Positions 1 through 11,320 of a stretch of 64,000 bases of DNA are shown here, one piece after another. Every line of letters starts with the position of its first letter. Position 1 is the stretch's first letter. The DNA lies in NCBI GenBank assembly GCA_949358305.1, contig OX442315.1, forward strand, positions 15,650,427-15,714,426, read 5' to 3'. Both the position numbers and the translations under genes were made by a program. The DNA comes from Strigamia acuminata (Eukaryota; Arthropoda; Chilopoda; Geophilomorpha; Linotaeniidae). A model generated the notes under the pieces. That model had not been told where the DNA came from. It saw nothing but the letters and a program-made list of their open reading frames with translations, and made no database searches.

Positions 1-1222
1 AACTTTAGTAGAAAGCTTTAATGTAAGTTTTAGCAACATCCAAGCAATGATTTGAAAGAATAAACTTTTGATCTCATTTGACATCACAGTTGACTTAGCA
101 CAAACATCACAAGACCAATGTCTCTGAATGTTCTGAAATAGTGTTTAAACCTTAGTAGAAGGCTTCAATGTAAGTTTTAGCAACATCCAAGCAATGATTT
201 GGAAGAATAAACTTTTGATCCCATTTGACATCACAGTTGACTTAGCACAAACATCACAAGACCAATGTTTCTGAATGTTCTGAAATAGTGTTTAAACCTT
301 AGTAGAAAGCTTCAATGTAAGTTTTAGCAACATCCAAGCAATAATTTGAAAGAATAAACTTTTGATCTCATTTGACGTCACAGTTGACTTAGCACAAACA
401 CCACAAGACCAATGTCTCTGAATGTTTAGAAATAGTGTTTAAACCTTAGTAGAAGGCTTCAATGTAAGTGTTAGCAACATCCAAGCAATAATTTGAAAGA
501 ATAAACTTTTGATCTCATTTGACATCACAGTTGACTTAGCACAAACACCACAAACCAATGTCTCTGAATGTTCTGAAATAGTGTTTAAACCTTAGTAGAA
601 GGCTTCAATGTAAGTGTTAGCAACATCCAAGCAATAATTTGAAAGAATAAACTTTTGATCTCATTTGACATCACAGTTGACTTAGCACAAACACCACAAA
701 CCAATGTCTCTGAATGTTCTGAAATAGTGTTTAAACCTTAGTAGAAGGCTTCAATGTAAGTGTTAGCAACATCCAAGCAATAATTTGAAAGAATAAACTT
801 TTGATCTCATTTGACATCACAGTTGACTTAGCACAAACACCACAAACCAATGTCTCTGAATGTTCTGAAATAGTGTTTAAACCTTAGTAGAAGGCTTCAA
901 TGTAAGTTTTAGCAACATCCAAGCAATGATTTGGGAGAATAGACTTTTGATCTCATCACAGTTGACTTAGCACAAACATCACAAGACCAATATCTCTGAA
1001 TGTTTTGAAATAGTGTTTAAACCTTAGTAGAAAGCTTTAATGTAAGTTTTAGCAACATCCAAGCAATGATTTGGGAGAATAGACTTTTGATCTCATCACA
1101 GTTGACTTAGCACAAACATCACAAGACCAATGTCTCTGAATGTTCTGAAATAGTGTTTAAACCTTAGTAGAAAGCTTTAATGTAAGTTTTAGCAACATCC
1201 AAGAAATGATTTGGGAAAATAG
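1..1222. repeat. Satellite array, 147 to 140 bp unit, about 8.4 copies
   Basis: The motif TTAGTAGAA recurs at 5, 152, 299, 446, 592, 738, 884, 1024 and 1164, so the unit is 147, 147, 147, 146, 146, 146, 140 and 140 bp. Units differ by a few substitutions and small indels. The last two full units share a 6-bp deletion in the block after 'gatctcat'. The last copy breaks off near 1222. The array runs off the left window edge. I see no conserved reading frame in it. Its length is close to a nucleosome repeat, as in many satellites, but no function is shown. Confidence 0.95.
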
Positions 1223-4200
1223 ATGTTTCTAGCAGTGCTTGAAGACCGTGTTGCACTCTAGAAGACATTAGAAAATGGTTAAAATAAATAACCCTATTTA
1301 CCGGAACTTGTGAAGAATCCCAAAGAAGAAAGTCCATTACAGGAAAAACCTTGATGTGAAACCTGTAAAGTGAGCTGCTGAACATGTTGGGATAATTCAA
1401 TACTATTGTGCTCAAGTTAGCACACAAAAACGAATTTATTGTAAAGTTAAAATCTATCAAAACATTACACATAAGAGAGGAGAAAATCAACGTTACTTAG
1501 GACTAGAAAAACTATATAACAAGTCAGTGTAGTTGCTGCGCAACCTACAACAATTAGAGCAGCAGCTCTTAGCAACGAGTGGCAACAATCGCTCGCAAGA
1601 GGCGAATTGTCCCTCTAGTGACAAAATGATAAAGCGTATACAAGAAAATACACAGTTTCGAGTATAAAATCATTACAAAAGGCACAAAACCGTAATAAAT
1701 TAAGACAAAGTGTTTCAAATAAATAAACTAACTTAGGAACTAACAACAGCAACTCTTTGGACGAATCCAAGCAGTAAAACTCCAAAGAATCAAAGAAAAG
1801 ATGCAAGATTACCTTAAGAAAGACAGCTTAAATCAGGTAATTCACCACTCACACGTCACAAACTATACGAAATTCATTTAACCTTTAGCCAAAACTTAAG
1901 CTGCACTATTAACTAAACACAAACTTAAATTAATGATTAATCAAAGCAAATCCGCTATTGCGATAGCAAAAATCCATGTTGCGCGTGCTCGCAACAGCGT
2001 TGCCGGCCAAAGAAGAAGGGAGGGCAAGGCAGAAAACCGTTGAAGGAATTCCCCATCAAAACCAAGAGAACGGGAAGAAAAAGTATCGAAGCCAACTTTG
2101 TAAAAGTCGCGAAGGCAAAACCATAGACACGAAGGCAAAAAGCTGTAACCTAAACATCCGAGACCTCTAGGAGCGTCCCAGGGTCAAAGGGCATTGAAGT
2201 CGGATCGCGGCCCAAAAACACCGGAGAGACGAAAGAAAAGAGAAGTTGCGTTGCGGCGCACTTCCTAACAACAACCAATAAAAACTAAAAGAAACTTAAA
2301 ACACGAGAGAAGAAAGAGAAGGGCCGTGCCACGATGACCTAGTCCAGACACCGAGGGGCTACGACGTCGCCAATAGACACGTGGCACACACACAAAATAC
2401 CTTTAGAAAATCCGACTGAACGGGTTTTCTAACCGGAACAACGTGAGAACATTGCGGGAGCTTCTCAGAAAGCTCAGTCTGTCAACCCGTAGACAGACGC
2501 TTAAACTAATGAAAGCTAAAAACAAGAAAACGAGAATCCTCGTCAAAGAGGAAGGAAAACTGTCACAAAAGCTCTTGATCGAGCATGGTCTCGCAAGGAA
2601 CAAGACATGCATGAAGACTAGAAGAAACTTGGAACGCAAAAAAGGAACAAACTTGAGACACGGCAGGCTTCACCGCCTCGTTGTTCTCGAGCCAGCGCTC
2701 AAGTGGCAACGTACCACGGAAACCTCCGTCCGCCTGAAAACACGAGCTGCGAACTCAAACTTATTAAACTATTAAAGACGACCCTTTTCTAGAAAACAAG
2801 AAAGATGCAAAATAAGGGAATGAATGCGTTGACCCAGACCTATCGTCTGACCAACCACCCAGCATTCGTACGAAGAACTAGAAAATGCCGTCAAGACCTA
2901 GGCACCACTCTTTCGCAAAGAGTGACTAACTAACCACTTACCCAAAGCCATGACCACCTAGCTAACATGATCACGCCAGAAGGAGGAAAAAGAGGAACGA
3001 GAAGGCATGAAGCTCAGGCAATGCAAACCATTCGCAGCAACTGCCACGCAAAGGCGTTGACCGCACCCTGACTTGACATGAACCCACGAAACCGCTAAGA
3101 GCAGAGAATAAAGAAAAAAGGAAAGACTTAGTCAGATGACTGTGCAAGCCAACTGCGACCTCTTGTCCACAGTGACAATGAAACACGCGCACACTGACCC
3201 ATCGACCACAACTTTATCTAACTAATAAGAGAAAAACGGTTCAATTATCTAAAAAAAACGAACACGTTCCGTGCAAATAAATATCGGCAAAAACGTCAAT
3301 ATTATCACTAAAGCTATTGGCCAAGTATGGCCTCACAAGGGAAACTAACAAACTGGAACTGTGAAAACCAGCAAGAATTCCAAAACACTAAACTTCCTGC
3401 TTTTTTTCGAAGAGGGAATAAGTCCGTACCCAAATAATCAATCCATTTCCTCCCCACGAGAAAAGAAAGGAAAGGGGCCTGCTTCTTTTTGAAGATCAAC
3501 AGGTGTCAAACGATACTGAAAAACGTTGGAAGCAGTGCAACTGCAACCAAATGAAGCGAAGCTACACTTCCTGCACGAAAACTAATCACGTCGTTGAAAA
3601 GAAATTAAAACCGGTGGCTTTCTTTCAACCGAGCTGCGCTTTACGAATGCGCCTTGAACAAGGAGGTACCCGATGGACTGCACGTCCGCACTCGGGCCAC
3701 CGTGTAGCCTGTTGTGAGCAGACTACCACGAAGACTGAAACTTCTTTAACCGAGGGGGAAATAGAAACTAGATCTAGTTAAAACCCCATGCTCCAATAAG
3801 GAGGCTACCGTATGAACGCTTGGCCCACCCCGAGTCGGAACCAATATGATTGAACCGAGAAACGAGAGAAAAGGGAGGGTTGCTTGACGTCCCTGATTAC
3901 GAGGGGCGTCACACATAGACATGAGCACAAGGACTTGCCAGTTGCCAACCGCATTCCTGGAACCGGTAAGCAACTGCAAGTCGACAATTGACTCGCTCAC
4001 ATACCCATTGACCACATCGTCGATCAGCAAGCCGACTTCCGGAAATCGCCACTCTACTGAAAGCACGTGTTGTCCAATGACTAAAACGTGTTGCCGAGTG
4101 CCGGCGCCAAGAAGGCCGCACACACACGTCCTTCGACCCATCCTAGAGTGGGCTCCCTGCCTAGTGCATGTCTGCCTCACTGCAGAGCTAGGGATGAAAG

Positions 4201-5641
4201 ACTAACAACAACTACTTAGTCGCGGGAAGCAAACGTAGAAATAGGGGCCGCCAAGAGGCGCAGGGACTATGTCTCAGACACGACATCTGACAGAGTATGG
4301 CAGTGCAAACCTGCCCTCTGAAACACATCGAATGGCAGTCCTTGCTGTGCACAGCAAGAACGACCATCCAAAACAAGTACCTATACCCTACCGCCACGCC
4401 AGCTAGCCACAACCCAAAAATAGCAAGCAAGCTATTTCCTAAACGAATAAGCTAAAATGTCCAAATTCTAAGGTTGCCCCAAAGAACTAGAATAACTAAA
4501 CTCCCTTTTTTAAACGATAAAAGGCGAGACTAATCACTAATGAAGACTCATGAAACGCTACGGACGTTTCCACGAAGAGACAGTGAAAATGCAGAACGTA
4601 CATCACCAGCGGTAGACACTGGGTGCAGCGGTCAGCAACAAAAACTGGACTTGTCCAGTGGGCGGTGCGGATCGGCTGCTCTAAACTTCCAGCACCGACA
4701 GAAGTCACACGCCTTTCTAAATCCAAACCCACTTGCAAACAAGTTGTGTAACAACCTAAACTAACAGAGATTGACGGACAGGTAAGAACCGACTGACCTC
4801 GCGGGCCAGTGCTTTCCCTGCAAAACACGAGCAGCAAGAGAACGAATCTCGTTCTAAAAACAAGAAACGTTCTACAAACACACGAATACAAACGGGTGTG
4901 CCCTCTCCCGGAGCGGAGAGATGACCGACACCAGAGCTCACGAGGAAACTCGAGCGGCACACAAAACTAAAACCGAGAACGGCGGGCTTCAACCGCCTCG
5001 CTGGTCCCGGACTGGCCTCATAACACCAGCGTCCGATCACCAATGACTAGCGGAAACCCCCAACTGAAAGGACCCCGAGCTGTGAACCCGGACCTTCTTG
5101 AAACAGACAAAGGCAAAAACAGATAGAGCCCCTTATAGAAGGCGGGACTCTGCAATAAGACGCAACATCATGAAAAAAAGGAGAGAGCAGATCACGAGGT
5201 ATGACTCGTGCATCGCTACTCCGGCCACAAGAGCCATGGGACAGATTTCCCATCTCAACACGAAATCCCCTTTTTAACGGTAAAGGAGAAATTCGATTAA
5301 CAACTGCTAAACGAACTAAACGAAAAAGCCAAACGAATATAAGGCTAGCGGCAGAACATACTGGCGAACTCGTCTACAAGGGACCTGACAATCAAAACTT
5401 GAAGAGAACTAACTATATTAAGCATGAATCGGACTGAAAATCTCACCAAACGTGAGCAAATCGAGTAAAGCTAATAAATATACACGGGTTAAGTATAAAC
5501 TATCAAAGATGCAAACTCTAACTAGACCCAAATAGAAAACGCCAGCAAAATTATACCAGCCACCTTATTTTATCTCAAAAGGGAAACGTGAAACAAGATC
5601 ACAGTAAATCGTAAGAAAAAGGACAACAACTGTTACAGGGA
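1223..5641. other. Long stretch without a recognisable gene
   Basis: No reading frame here is long or shows family motifs; the longest is about 150 codons and looks like chance. The sequence is less AT-rich than the SLC6 introns, and parts have many more A than T on the + strand (for example 2521-2580: 27 A, 9 T). A short stem-forming motif of the form GGC(A/G)GGCTTCA(A)CCGCC occurs near 2660 and again near 4980. It could be a degraded mobile element or a non-coding transcript; I cannot decide. It ends at an assembly gap. Confidence 0.6.
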
Positions 5642-5841
5642 NNNNNNNNNNNNNNNNNNNNNNNNNNNNNNNNNNNNNNNNNNNNNNNNNNNNNNNNNNN
5701 NNNNNNNNNNNNNNNNNNNNNNNNNNNNNNNNNNNNNNNNNNNNNNNNNNNNNNNNNNNNNNNNNNNNNNNNNNNNNNNNNNNNNNNNNNNNNNNNNNNN
5801 NNNNNNNNNNNNNNNNNNNNNNNNNNNNNNNNNNNNNNNNN
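5642..5841. other. Assembly gap of 200 N
   Basis: Exactly 200 consecutive N, the customary length for a gap of unknown size. The sequences on either side are unrelated to each other: unexplained DNA on the left, retrotransposon gag on the right. The true distance and even the adjacency are therefore uncertain. Confidence 0.99.
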
Positions 5842-6068
5842 AGACCAAAGAAGATCACGATCGAGTCCGCCACCAACACGGCAAAATGAGTACGAAAACG
5901 ATCAGAAATACTCAAATTCGGACCATTTCAGGCAACAGGACAGAGACAGGGGAAGCGGAGGAAATTTTCAACGAAACGATAGAAATCCACCGCCAACTAA
6001 CTCGCGTACATTACCAAGAAGTACAGAAGAATTGGAAGAAATTATCTCAAGACAGATCGATTCACGAT
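5842..6068 (+). mobile_element. Fragment of the 14.9-kb gypsy element (gag), abutting the gap
   Basis: The 227 bp match 14625-14851 of the large retrotransposon with no difference that I can see, in the same orientation. The match starts at the first base after the N gap and stops at 6068, where the sequence turns into unrelated DNA before the SLC6 gene. It covers the C-terminal linker of gag just before the capsid-like domain. It is either the edge of a second, truncated copy partly lost in the gap or an assembly artefact. Confidence 0.9.
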
Positions 6069-6355
6069 CAATTTCGGTCTGTTGTTCAACTTACATACAA
6101 CATCCTAATGCCTCAGTCAGAAGCTCAATCTACAAGTAAACGTTGAAATTATAATTTATTTGAAATAAAATGGAGTACTGAAAACTAAATTTCACAACAT
6201 TTCTGAATGAAATCAAACATTACAGCGCCGTAATAATTTATACACAATTGCCGCACGAGGGCGCTCCCATCGCCCAATAAAAAGCGACGAAACTGTTTAT
6301 ATACGTAATTAAACATGGCAACAACCGACAAGTTATTTTTATTTTGATCGTGAAA

Positions 6356-9300
6356 TCACAGGTGAATCGATTCAATTTTCTCATCTACAAAAACATGGTT
6401 GTCGACACCTGATGGCTGCAACTGATTTCTGCGTTTGCGCCACATTAGACGAATGTTTTCATCGGCCGGACCCCAATCGTATGTTGGTCGAAAAACTGCT
6501 GAAATATCCTAAATCATAAAAATGTTTTAATTCTCAATCCAACACAACATTAAAATGAATAATAAATAATATTTACTCCTTTTTTCCAACAGATAAACGT
6601 CATTATGAGAGCCCAAATTGGTATTTGGCACACGGACACCATTTCCAAGAGCCATCCAACATCAAGAGCCCAATCTGGGTAGTTATAACTGCCGTATGTC
6701 AATGGAGTGTATTTGACAATGGTCAAAATTAAAATCACCTAAATATTGATTATTTCTGTGATTAAAAAGTGAAACTTATGAAATAAGTGTTGGTTGAAAC
6801 GAGGTCGGTTCATTTCGTCACCTCAGATGACTTTTTAATGTAGTGGGGCAAGTGCCCTGCTCAGTTTGCGCTCACAAAGCGAAAGAAATCAAAATAGCGA
6901 CGAAATGATCGGACCTCATTGAGGCTTACAATAAGAGATACAGGACATATAAAACCCCAACTGATTAACCAGAATGAACTTAGTTTGGTTTCTAGCATGA
7001 ACTCAAAATCACTTTTGATTCGTCTCGCACCTAATTTAAGATATTTTAAATTACATAAAAGCCTTTTTCTTTACGTAGGTCGTTGAGCTTTACCATAAAT
7101 CCACATGAGGCAGACCATCTCAGCAAGAGCTATTATCACAACACTCTGAGATGTACCAAATGCATCCATTAAATTGAGAACATATTGGCCTCCCTGTAAG
7201 GTAAGATTGTTTTTAGTATAAGTATTTTGCATAGAATTAAACCTAAGATCATTTAGTACGCGCAGCAATGAATGATCTTGAGTTTACTTCAATTTTGAGA
7301 TGAAAATTACATTGGTGGTACAAGATAATCCGAGTAAATAGAGGACGATACAAGCTACCGCAGTCACAAGTGTCTTGCGTTTTAACATTCTTGGCCAGGT
7401 ATCAAAAACATTGGTCAGCAAAGTTTCCAATAGTGCAAACTAGATTTATTAAAAAATAATGGTATGGATAAAAATGGGGGGTGTCATCTAGCGCGACACT
7501 ACCTACCGCGACATGAATATACCGCGACTTTGGAAACTGCGACTACGTGTATTTTGGGTTTTTCTTTTTCTAATTCCTAGGAAGGGCTGAACCCCGCAAA
7601 CCTCACCTTACTGATTTTTTGATGCAAAACCATTTTTTTGGGACTGCTTGTCGCGGTAAATAATGTCGCGCTAGATGTTCGCCTCCATAAAAATGATATC
7701 AGATGCTCGAGCTGTAATTACCTCAGAGTCCAAACCCAATGTAAAAAGCATGAGAAAAAACAAGACAGACCAAAACTGGCTTAATGGAAGCAGAGCCAAT
7801 GCTTCTGGATAAATGACAAAAGCCAAACCTGGACCTGTGTGTTGAGGTGAATGGTTTAGCATGTTTTAGCAGATTTTGGTTACAAACTCACCTGAAGATG
7901 CAACTTTTTCAATATCAACATTGAGTTGTTGTGACAAATAACCAAGGATTGTGAATATAGCAATGCTTGCTAATAAACTTGTTGCGAAATCAGTTACACT
8001 AACAATTATGGCATCACTAGTGAAATGAAACAAAAACATAAATTGGTTTGGCGGTGAAAACAAGCGGTGGTCAATTGACCAGACCAGTTATATACCTCAT
8101 TAGTTTGTGTCTGAATGTGTTGTAAGAGCCAAACATGATTATACATCCCCAAGATGTACTTAATGAAAAAAACATTTGCTCTGCTGCTGCTTTCCACACC
8201 TGTGAATTAATTTACAAGCATTAAAAACATTTAAACACTTGAAAAAACAAACAACAAGTTACTTCAATATCTGCTAATTTACTCCAATCTGGAATGAAAA
8301 GGTAACGCAAACCAACAGAAGCACCTTCCAATGTCAAACCTCGAATTACAAGCACGATTAACCCTACGTAAGGGAATGTAGCGGTGAAATACACAACCTT
8401 GATAAAGTATTTTTTTTAAATATTATTATTAGTATTATTATTGCATTTTTTTCTGCAAGGTTTTTACCTTTCCTGAAGATTTGATGCCTTTAAATAAACA
8501 AAAAAATACAACCACCCATGCTAAAAGTAGGCACATAGCTAATTCCCATTTTATAGTGCCAACAGATTCTATACCATCAGATTCATGGAAATTCAAAACG
8601 TATCGGCTGAAAACAAAAACTTTGTTACTCATGGCCAGTGTTGGACAAAAAAAACTTCCCTTCAGTTTAGCTTTTTTAAGTTTATGCATCATTATTTGCC
8701 AGGTCTATCTTTTAATACTGTTGTTAGGGAAGACGAGAGACCGGGTCAAGATTAATGTCATTGAATCTCAATGGATTTTTATGCCATCTGGTTAATAGAA
8801 TTAAAACAGCTAAACTGAAGGGAAGTTTGTGGCTGTATTTTACTTACGTCCAGTATTGTTCTGAGGCAGCTTGACGTGTGACATTAGTATTGTCGCAATT
8901 TAAACCTTCTGTAGCATTTGTGTTGTTTTGTGGTAACAGTTCAGAACACAACGGCAGTGTTTCCTAATATAAAAAACATTGTTAGCCACCACCGCGGCTG
9001 AGACACCAAGAATACCGTATTTTTGCAAAAGTATTGTTTCCGTATTTAACCTCACGAACGATGAACATTTGCTTCGTTCGTGAAGTTCAGACATCGTTTG
9101 TAACATTAAACAAATGTAACAAACAAAAATCCGAAGTTGTAATTGCTGACAAAAAATGGCAGTTTTGAATAAGGGCCGCGGCTCTTAATCGATAAAATAC
9201 GGTATGTTGTTTAAAAATGCTGTTTAGTCTAAATTACTTTATGAATGCACCTGTATAACTCTAGCTGTTTAGATCAGTGGTTCCCAAACTTTTTTTGCTT

Positions 9301-10675
9301 TACGGCACCCTGAAGGTGGTCATAGTGCCCCTATAGGTCAGTCACTGTGCCTCTGCACGTCGGTCACTGCTACCCAGGGAGCCGCGGCTCACAGTTTGGG
9401 AACCACTGGTTTAGATGGTTTACCTGTGACCAGTTTAGATTAATTACCGAGTTTCTTTTAAAACATTTTTCATCAGGACCCCACCATGAGAGACAATCTG
9501 CCCAAGGAACTTGTAACTGAAACGATGATGCAATGTAAAATACTGTATAGCCGACTATGACGTTATAATAGATGCTTCCAATGATGCAAACAAAGGTCAT
9601 TGCTATGCCAATTCCTGAAAGATGATATGTAAAAATATATACACATTGGGTTATTAAGCCTGAGTGATACTTTACCTTTTCCTATAGGACAACATTTCCA
9701 TACAGCAGCTGAACTCAAGTTACTAAATTGTCCTAAAGCTACTTCTAAGAAATAGATTGGCTTGCCGACAAAAATTAAAAGGATTACATACGGAATAAGA
9801 AAGGCAGCTGAAGTAGAGGGAAAAGATAATTAGAATAAGCCGAGGGAGTTGCATTTTAGGTATTTGTGTTTTTTGTTTTTGTATTTTTTAACATCGTAAA
9901 CACCTGAAACATTTGTAACACGACTTTTTGAATGTAGGTGCTAAGGTGCGCGCCATAAGTATAGAATAATCTTCTATCGATTTGCTGTTTGGAGAGCCCC
10001 AGTGCCTTTAATTGCCATATTTCAGCGATTTCTACAATGGTTACAACTTTTGCACAAGGGATTGTTTTTACATAATGTTACATAATGTTAATTTTATCCA
10101 TTTTTTTGCGTTAAACCTAAAATATTCTATACTTATGTCACCCCCATTTTTATGTAAAATCACTGCCAAATTTATTTTTCTACAAAACTTATAAACCTGT
10201 TAATTTTAAATGAATACTAATGCCGAAATTCATTTATTAAAAAATTGGTTTGATTCCAGATGAAGCGCAAAAAGGAATATTTAAAAAAAAAACTGATTAT
10301 TCTATACTTATGGCGCGCACCTTATTGAGATAAGAGTTTAGTTGAGTGCAGGCACTTACCACCTCCATTTTTATAAGCTAAATATGGAAATCTCCAAACA
10401 TTTCCTAGTCCTACAGAGCATCCAATGCACGACAATAAGAACTCGGCTCGTGAGCCCCATTGATCTCGTGTTGGTTTCGGCTTGTCTTGAAGCTTTGAAG
10501 GTATTTCAATGGAGAATTCTTTTTTCTGGGAGAACAAATATAATATTGAAAATTTAAATGTTACTGCCACACATGGTTGATAGAATACAAAGGAAATAAA
10601 CCGTTAGTGAGTTGATAGAAAATATGAAATTAATACTTGCAGAAAAGAAAAGTGATTTACCGTAGGTGGACTCAT
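6356..10675 (-). CDS. SLC6 family Na+-dependent transporter, nutrient amino-acid transporter-like
   Basis: A complete gene of 15 coding exons and 626 codons that is in phase throughout. Exons from 5' to 3': 10661-10675, 10360-10525, 9676-9807, 9424-9614, 8848-8963, 8468-8606, 8263-8397, 8096-8199, 7892-8016, 7722-7834, 7311-7439, 7094-7193, 6930-7030, 6577-6738, 6356-6508. The first exon encodes only MSPPT. Exon 2 carries the TM1 signature [18 protein letters not shown] that binds Na+ and substrate in this family. Exon 3 has the GKPIYFLE segment of TM2-3. Exon 5 is the extracellular loop with N-x-T glycosylation sites. Exons 8-11 hold TM6-8 (SYNTFRH, TLGLDSEFALLETL). Exon 13 ([13 protein letters not shown]) is the TM10-11 link. 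SLC6 proteins are 12-TM plasma-membrane symporters. GKPxY and SYNxFRH point to the invertebrate nutrient amino-acid transporter subgroup; the substrate is not certain. Its introns carry several short inverted-repeat elements. Confidence 0.92.
7485..7677. mobile_element. Short TIR element (CATCTAGCGCGAC ends) in SLC6 intron
   Basis: The left end CATCTAGCGCGAC and the right end GTCGCGCTAGATG are perfect inverted repeats. Just inside each end sits a second motif around CCGCGACA or its complement. The element is 193 bp, non-coding, and lies in the intron between exons at 7722 and 7439. A further copy of one end is at 11175. No convincing target-site duplication was seen. A MITE-like non-autonomous DNA transposon is the simplest reading. 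Confidence 0.75.
8988..9206. mobile_element. Truncated copy of CCGTATTTT-type inverted-repeat element
   Basis: This block is the reverse complement of 30452-30665, with clear similarity along its length (shared stretches include CAAAACTGCCATTTTT and ACACCAAGAATACCGTAT in either orientation). Its right end AAAATACGGTA is the inverted terminus. The copy at 30452-30783 is longer and has both termini. It sits in the SLC6 intron between 9424 and 8963, next to a hAT-like element. Confidence 0.7.
9275..9408. mobile_element. hAT-type MITE with 8-bp target duplication
   Basis: The 134-bp element has 16-bp perfect terminal inverted repeats (CAGTGGTTCCCAAACT at the left, its complement at the right). 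It is flanked by the 8-bp direct repeat GTTTAGAT at 9267-9274 and 9409-9416. CAG(T/G)GGTTCCCAAAC ends plus an 8-bp duplication are characteristic of the hAT superfamily. It is non-coding and lies inside an SLC6 intron, so it was mobilised by a transposase encoded elsewhere. Confidence 0.93.
9944..10322. mobile_element. Tc1/mariner-type MITE with TA target duplication
   Basis: The 379-bp element has perfect 28-bp terminal inverted repeats: left end AGGTGCGCGCCATAAGTATA, continuing to 9971; the right arm is 10295-10322. It is flanked by TA on both sides (9942-9943 and 10323-10324), as expected for Tc1/mariner-like insertion. The interior is AT-rich and non-coding. It sits in the SLC6 intron between 10360 and 9807. 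A TA duplication alone is weak evidence for the superfamily, but the inverted repeats are unambiguous. Confidence 0.85.
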
Positions 10676-11025
10676 GATTGATGGACAATATAAGTTAGTT
10701 TCGTCAAAGTTTTGGCAAAGTCTGACGGATGGAAAGGGACCAAGCACAACAAATAAGTGGATAATGATTAGTAATCATAGTGATACCGGTAACCATTGAT
10801 TACCGGTATCTTGTTTGTGTACTTTAATAAAGAAAAAACATTTATTGGAAATTTATTCCAGAAATGTGGCCTATAATTATCAGAAACCGGTACTTCCAAG
10901 AATTTATCTTGTAATACAAGTTGCGTATCTGATTTTTAGGTCGAAATCCACTGTATTATATACTATAGTTTATCAGTTAAAGGCAAAACGAGTAAACGAC
11001 CCCAATAGAATAGGTAGAAACCCAT

Positions 11026-11136
11026 AAAAATATCCAGCTCAATCCACACTTTCTGTTTGATAATAATAAAAAATATCCAGTTCAATGCACACTTTCTGTT
11101 TGATAATAAAAAAAATATCTATCTCAATGCACACAT
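11026..11136. repeat. Tandem repeat, about 43 bp, 2.5 copies
   Basis: The motif TATC(C/T)A starts at 11031, 11074 and 11116, each followed by CTCAATCCACAC-like sequence and TTTCTGTTTGATAATAA. The third copy is partial. It is non-coding. Confidence 0.85.
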
Positions 11137-11174
11137 TAATAGTGCTCTAAACTCAGTGGTCAATGGGGGTGTGC

Positions 11175-11205
11175 CATCTAGCGCGACATCATTTATCGCA
11201 ATTGG
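11175..11205. repeat. Isolated end of the CATCTAGCGCGAC element
   Basis: CATCTAGCGCGACAT followed by CATTTATCGC repeats the terminus of the element at 7485-7677. I find no matching opposite end before the retrotransposon LTR, so this is a solo or truncated end. Confidence 0.6.
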
Positions 11206-11261
11206 AAACATGTAACAGAAACGTCCAGAAGACGTTTGTACGACATCTACCGTCTTCCACC

Positions 11262-11287
11262 GAATATAACACCATGGTGTTATATTC
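11262..11287. repeat. Perfect 26-bp palindrome
   Basis: GAATATAACACCA at 11262-11274 is followed directly by its exact reverse complement, so the 26 bp have no spacer. It is centred on CCATGG and lies about 30 bp before the LTR of the large retrotransposon. Confidence 0.95.
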
Positions 11288-11320
11288 AAATTTTTAGAAA
11301 AATATTAAAGACGTACAGTG

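Larger units (their letters stand above)
10676..11316. other. Intergenic region upstream of the SLC6 gene
   Basis: This is the 5' flank of the minus-strand SLC6 gene and its promoter should lie here, but I see no defined promoter motif. It contains a 43-bp tandem repeat, one end of the CATCTAGCGCGAC element and a perfect palindrome (all listed separately). No gene is visible. Confidence 0.6.

Noticed and set aside
1-1222. CRISPR-like array
   Set aside because: Whole 140-147 bp units repeat without distinct spacers, and the rest of the window is eukaryotic. It is a satellite.
1164-5253. Open frames of 60-154 codons on both strands
   Set aside because: No motifs, no coherent codon use, no splice structure, and overlapping frames are equally open. 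Chance frames in GC-richer DNA.
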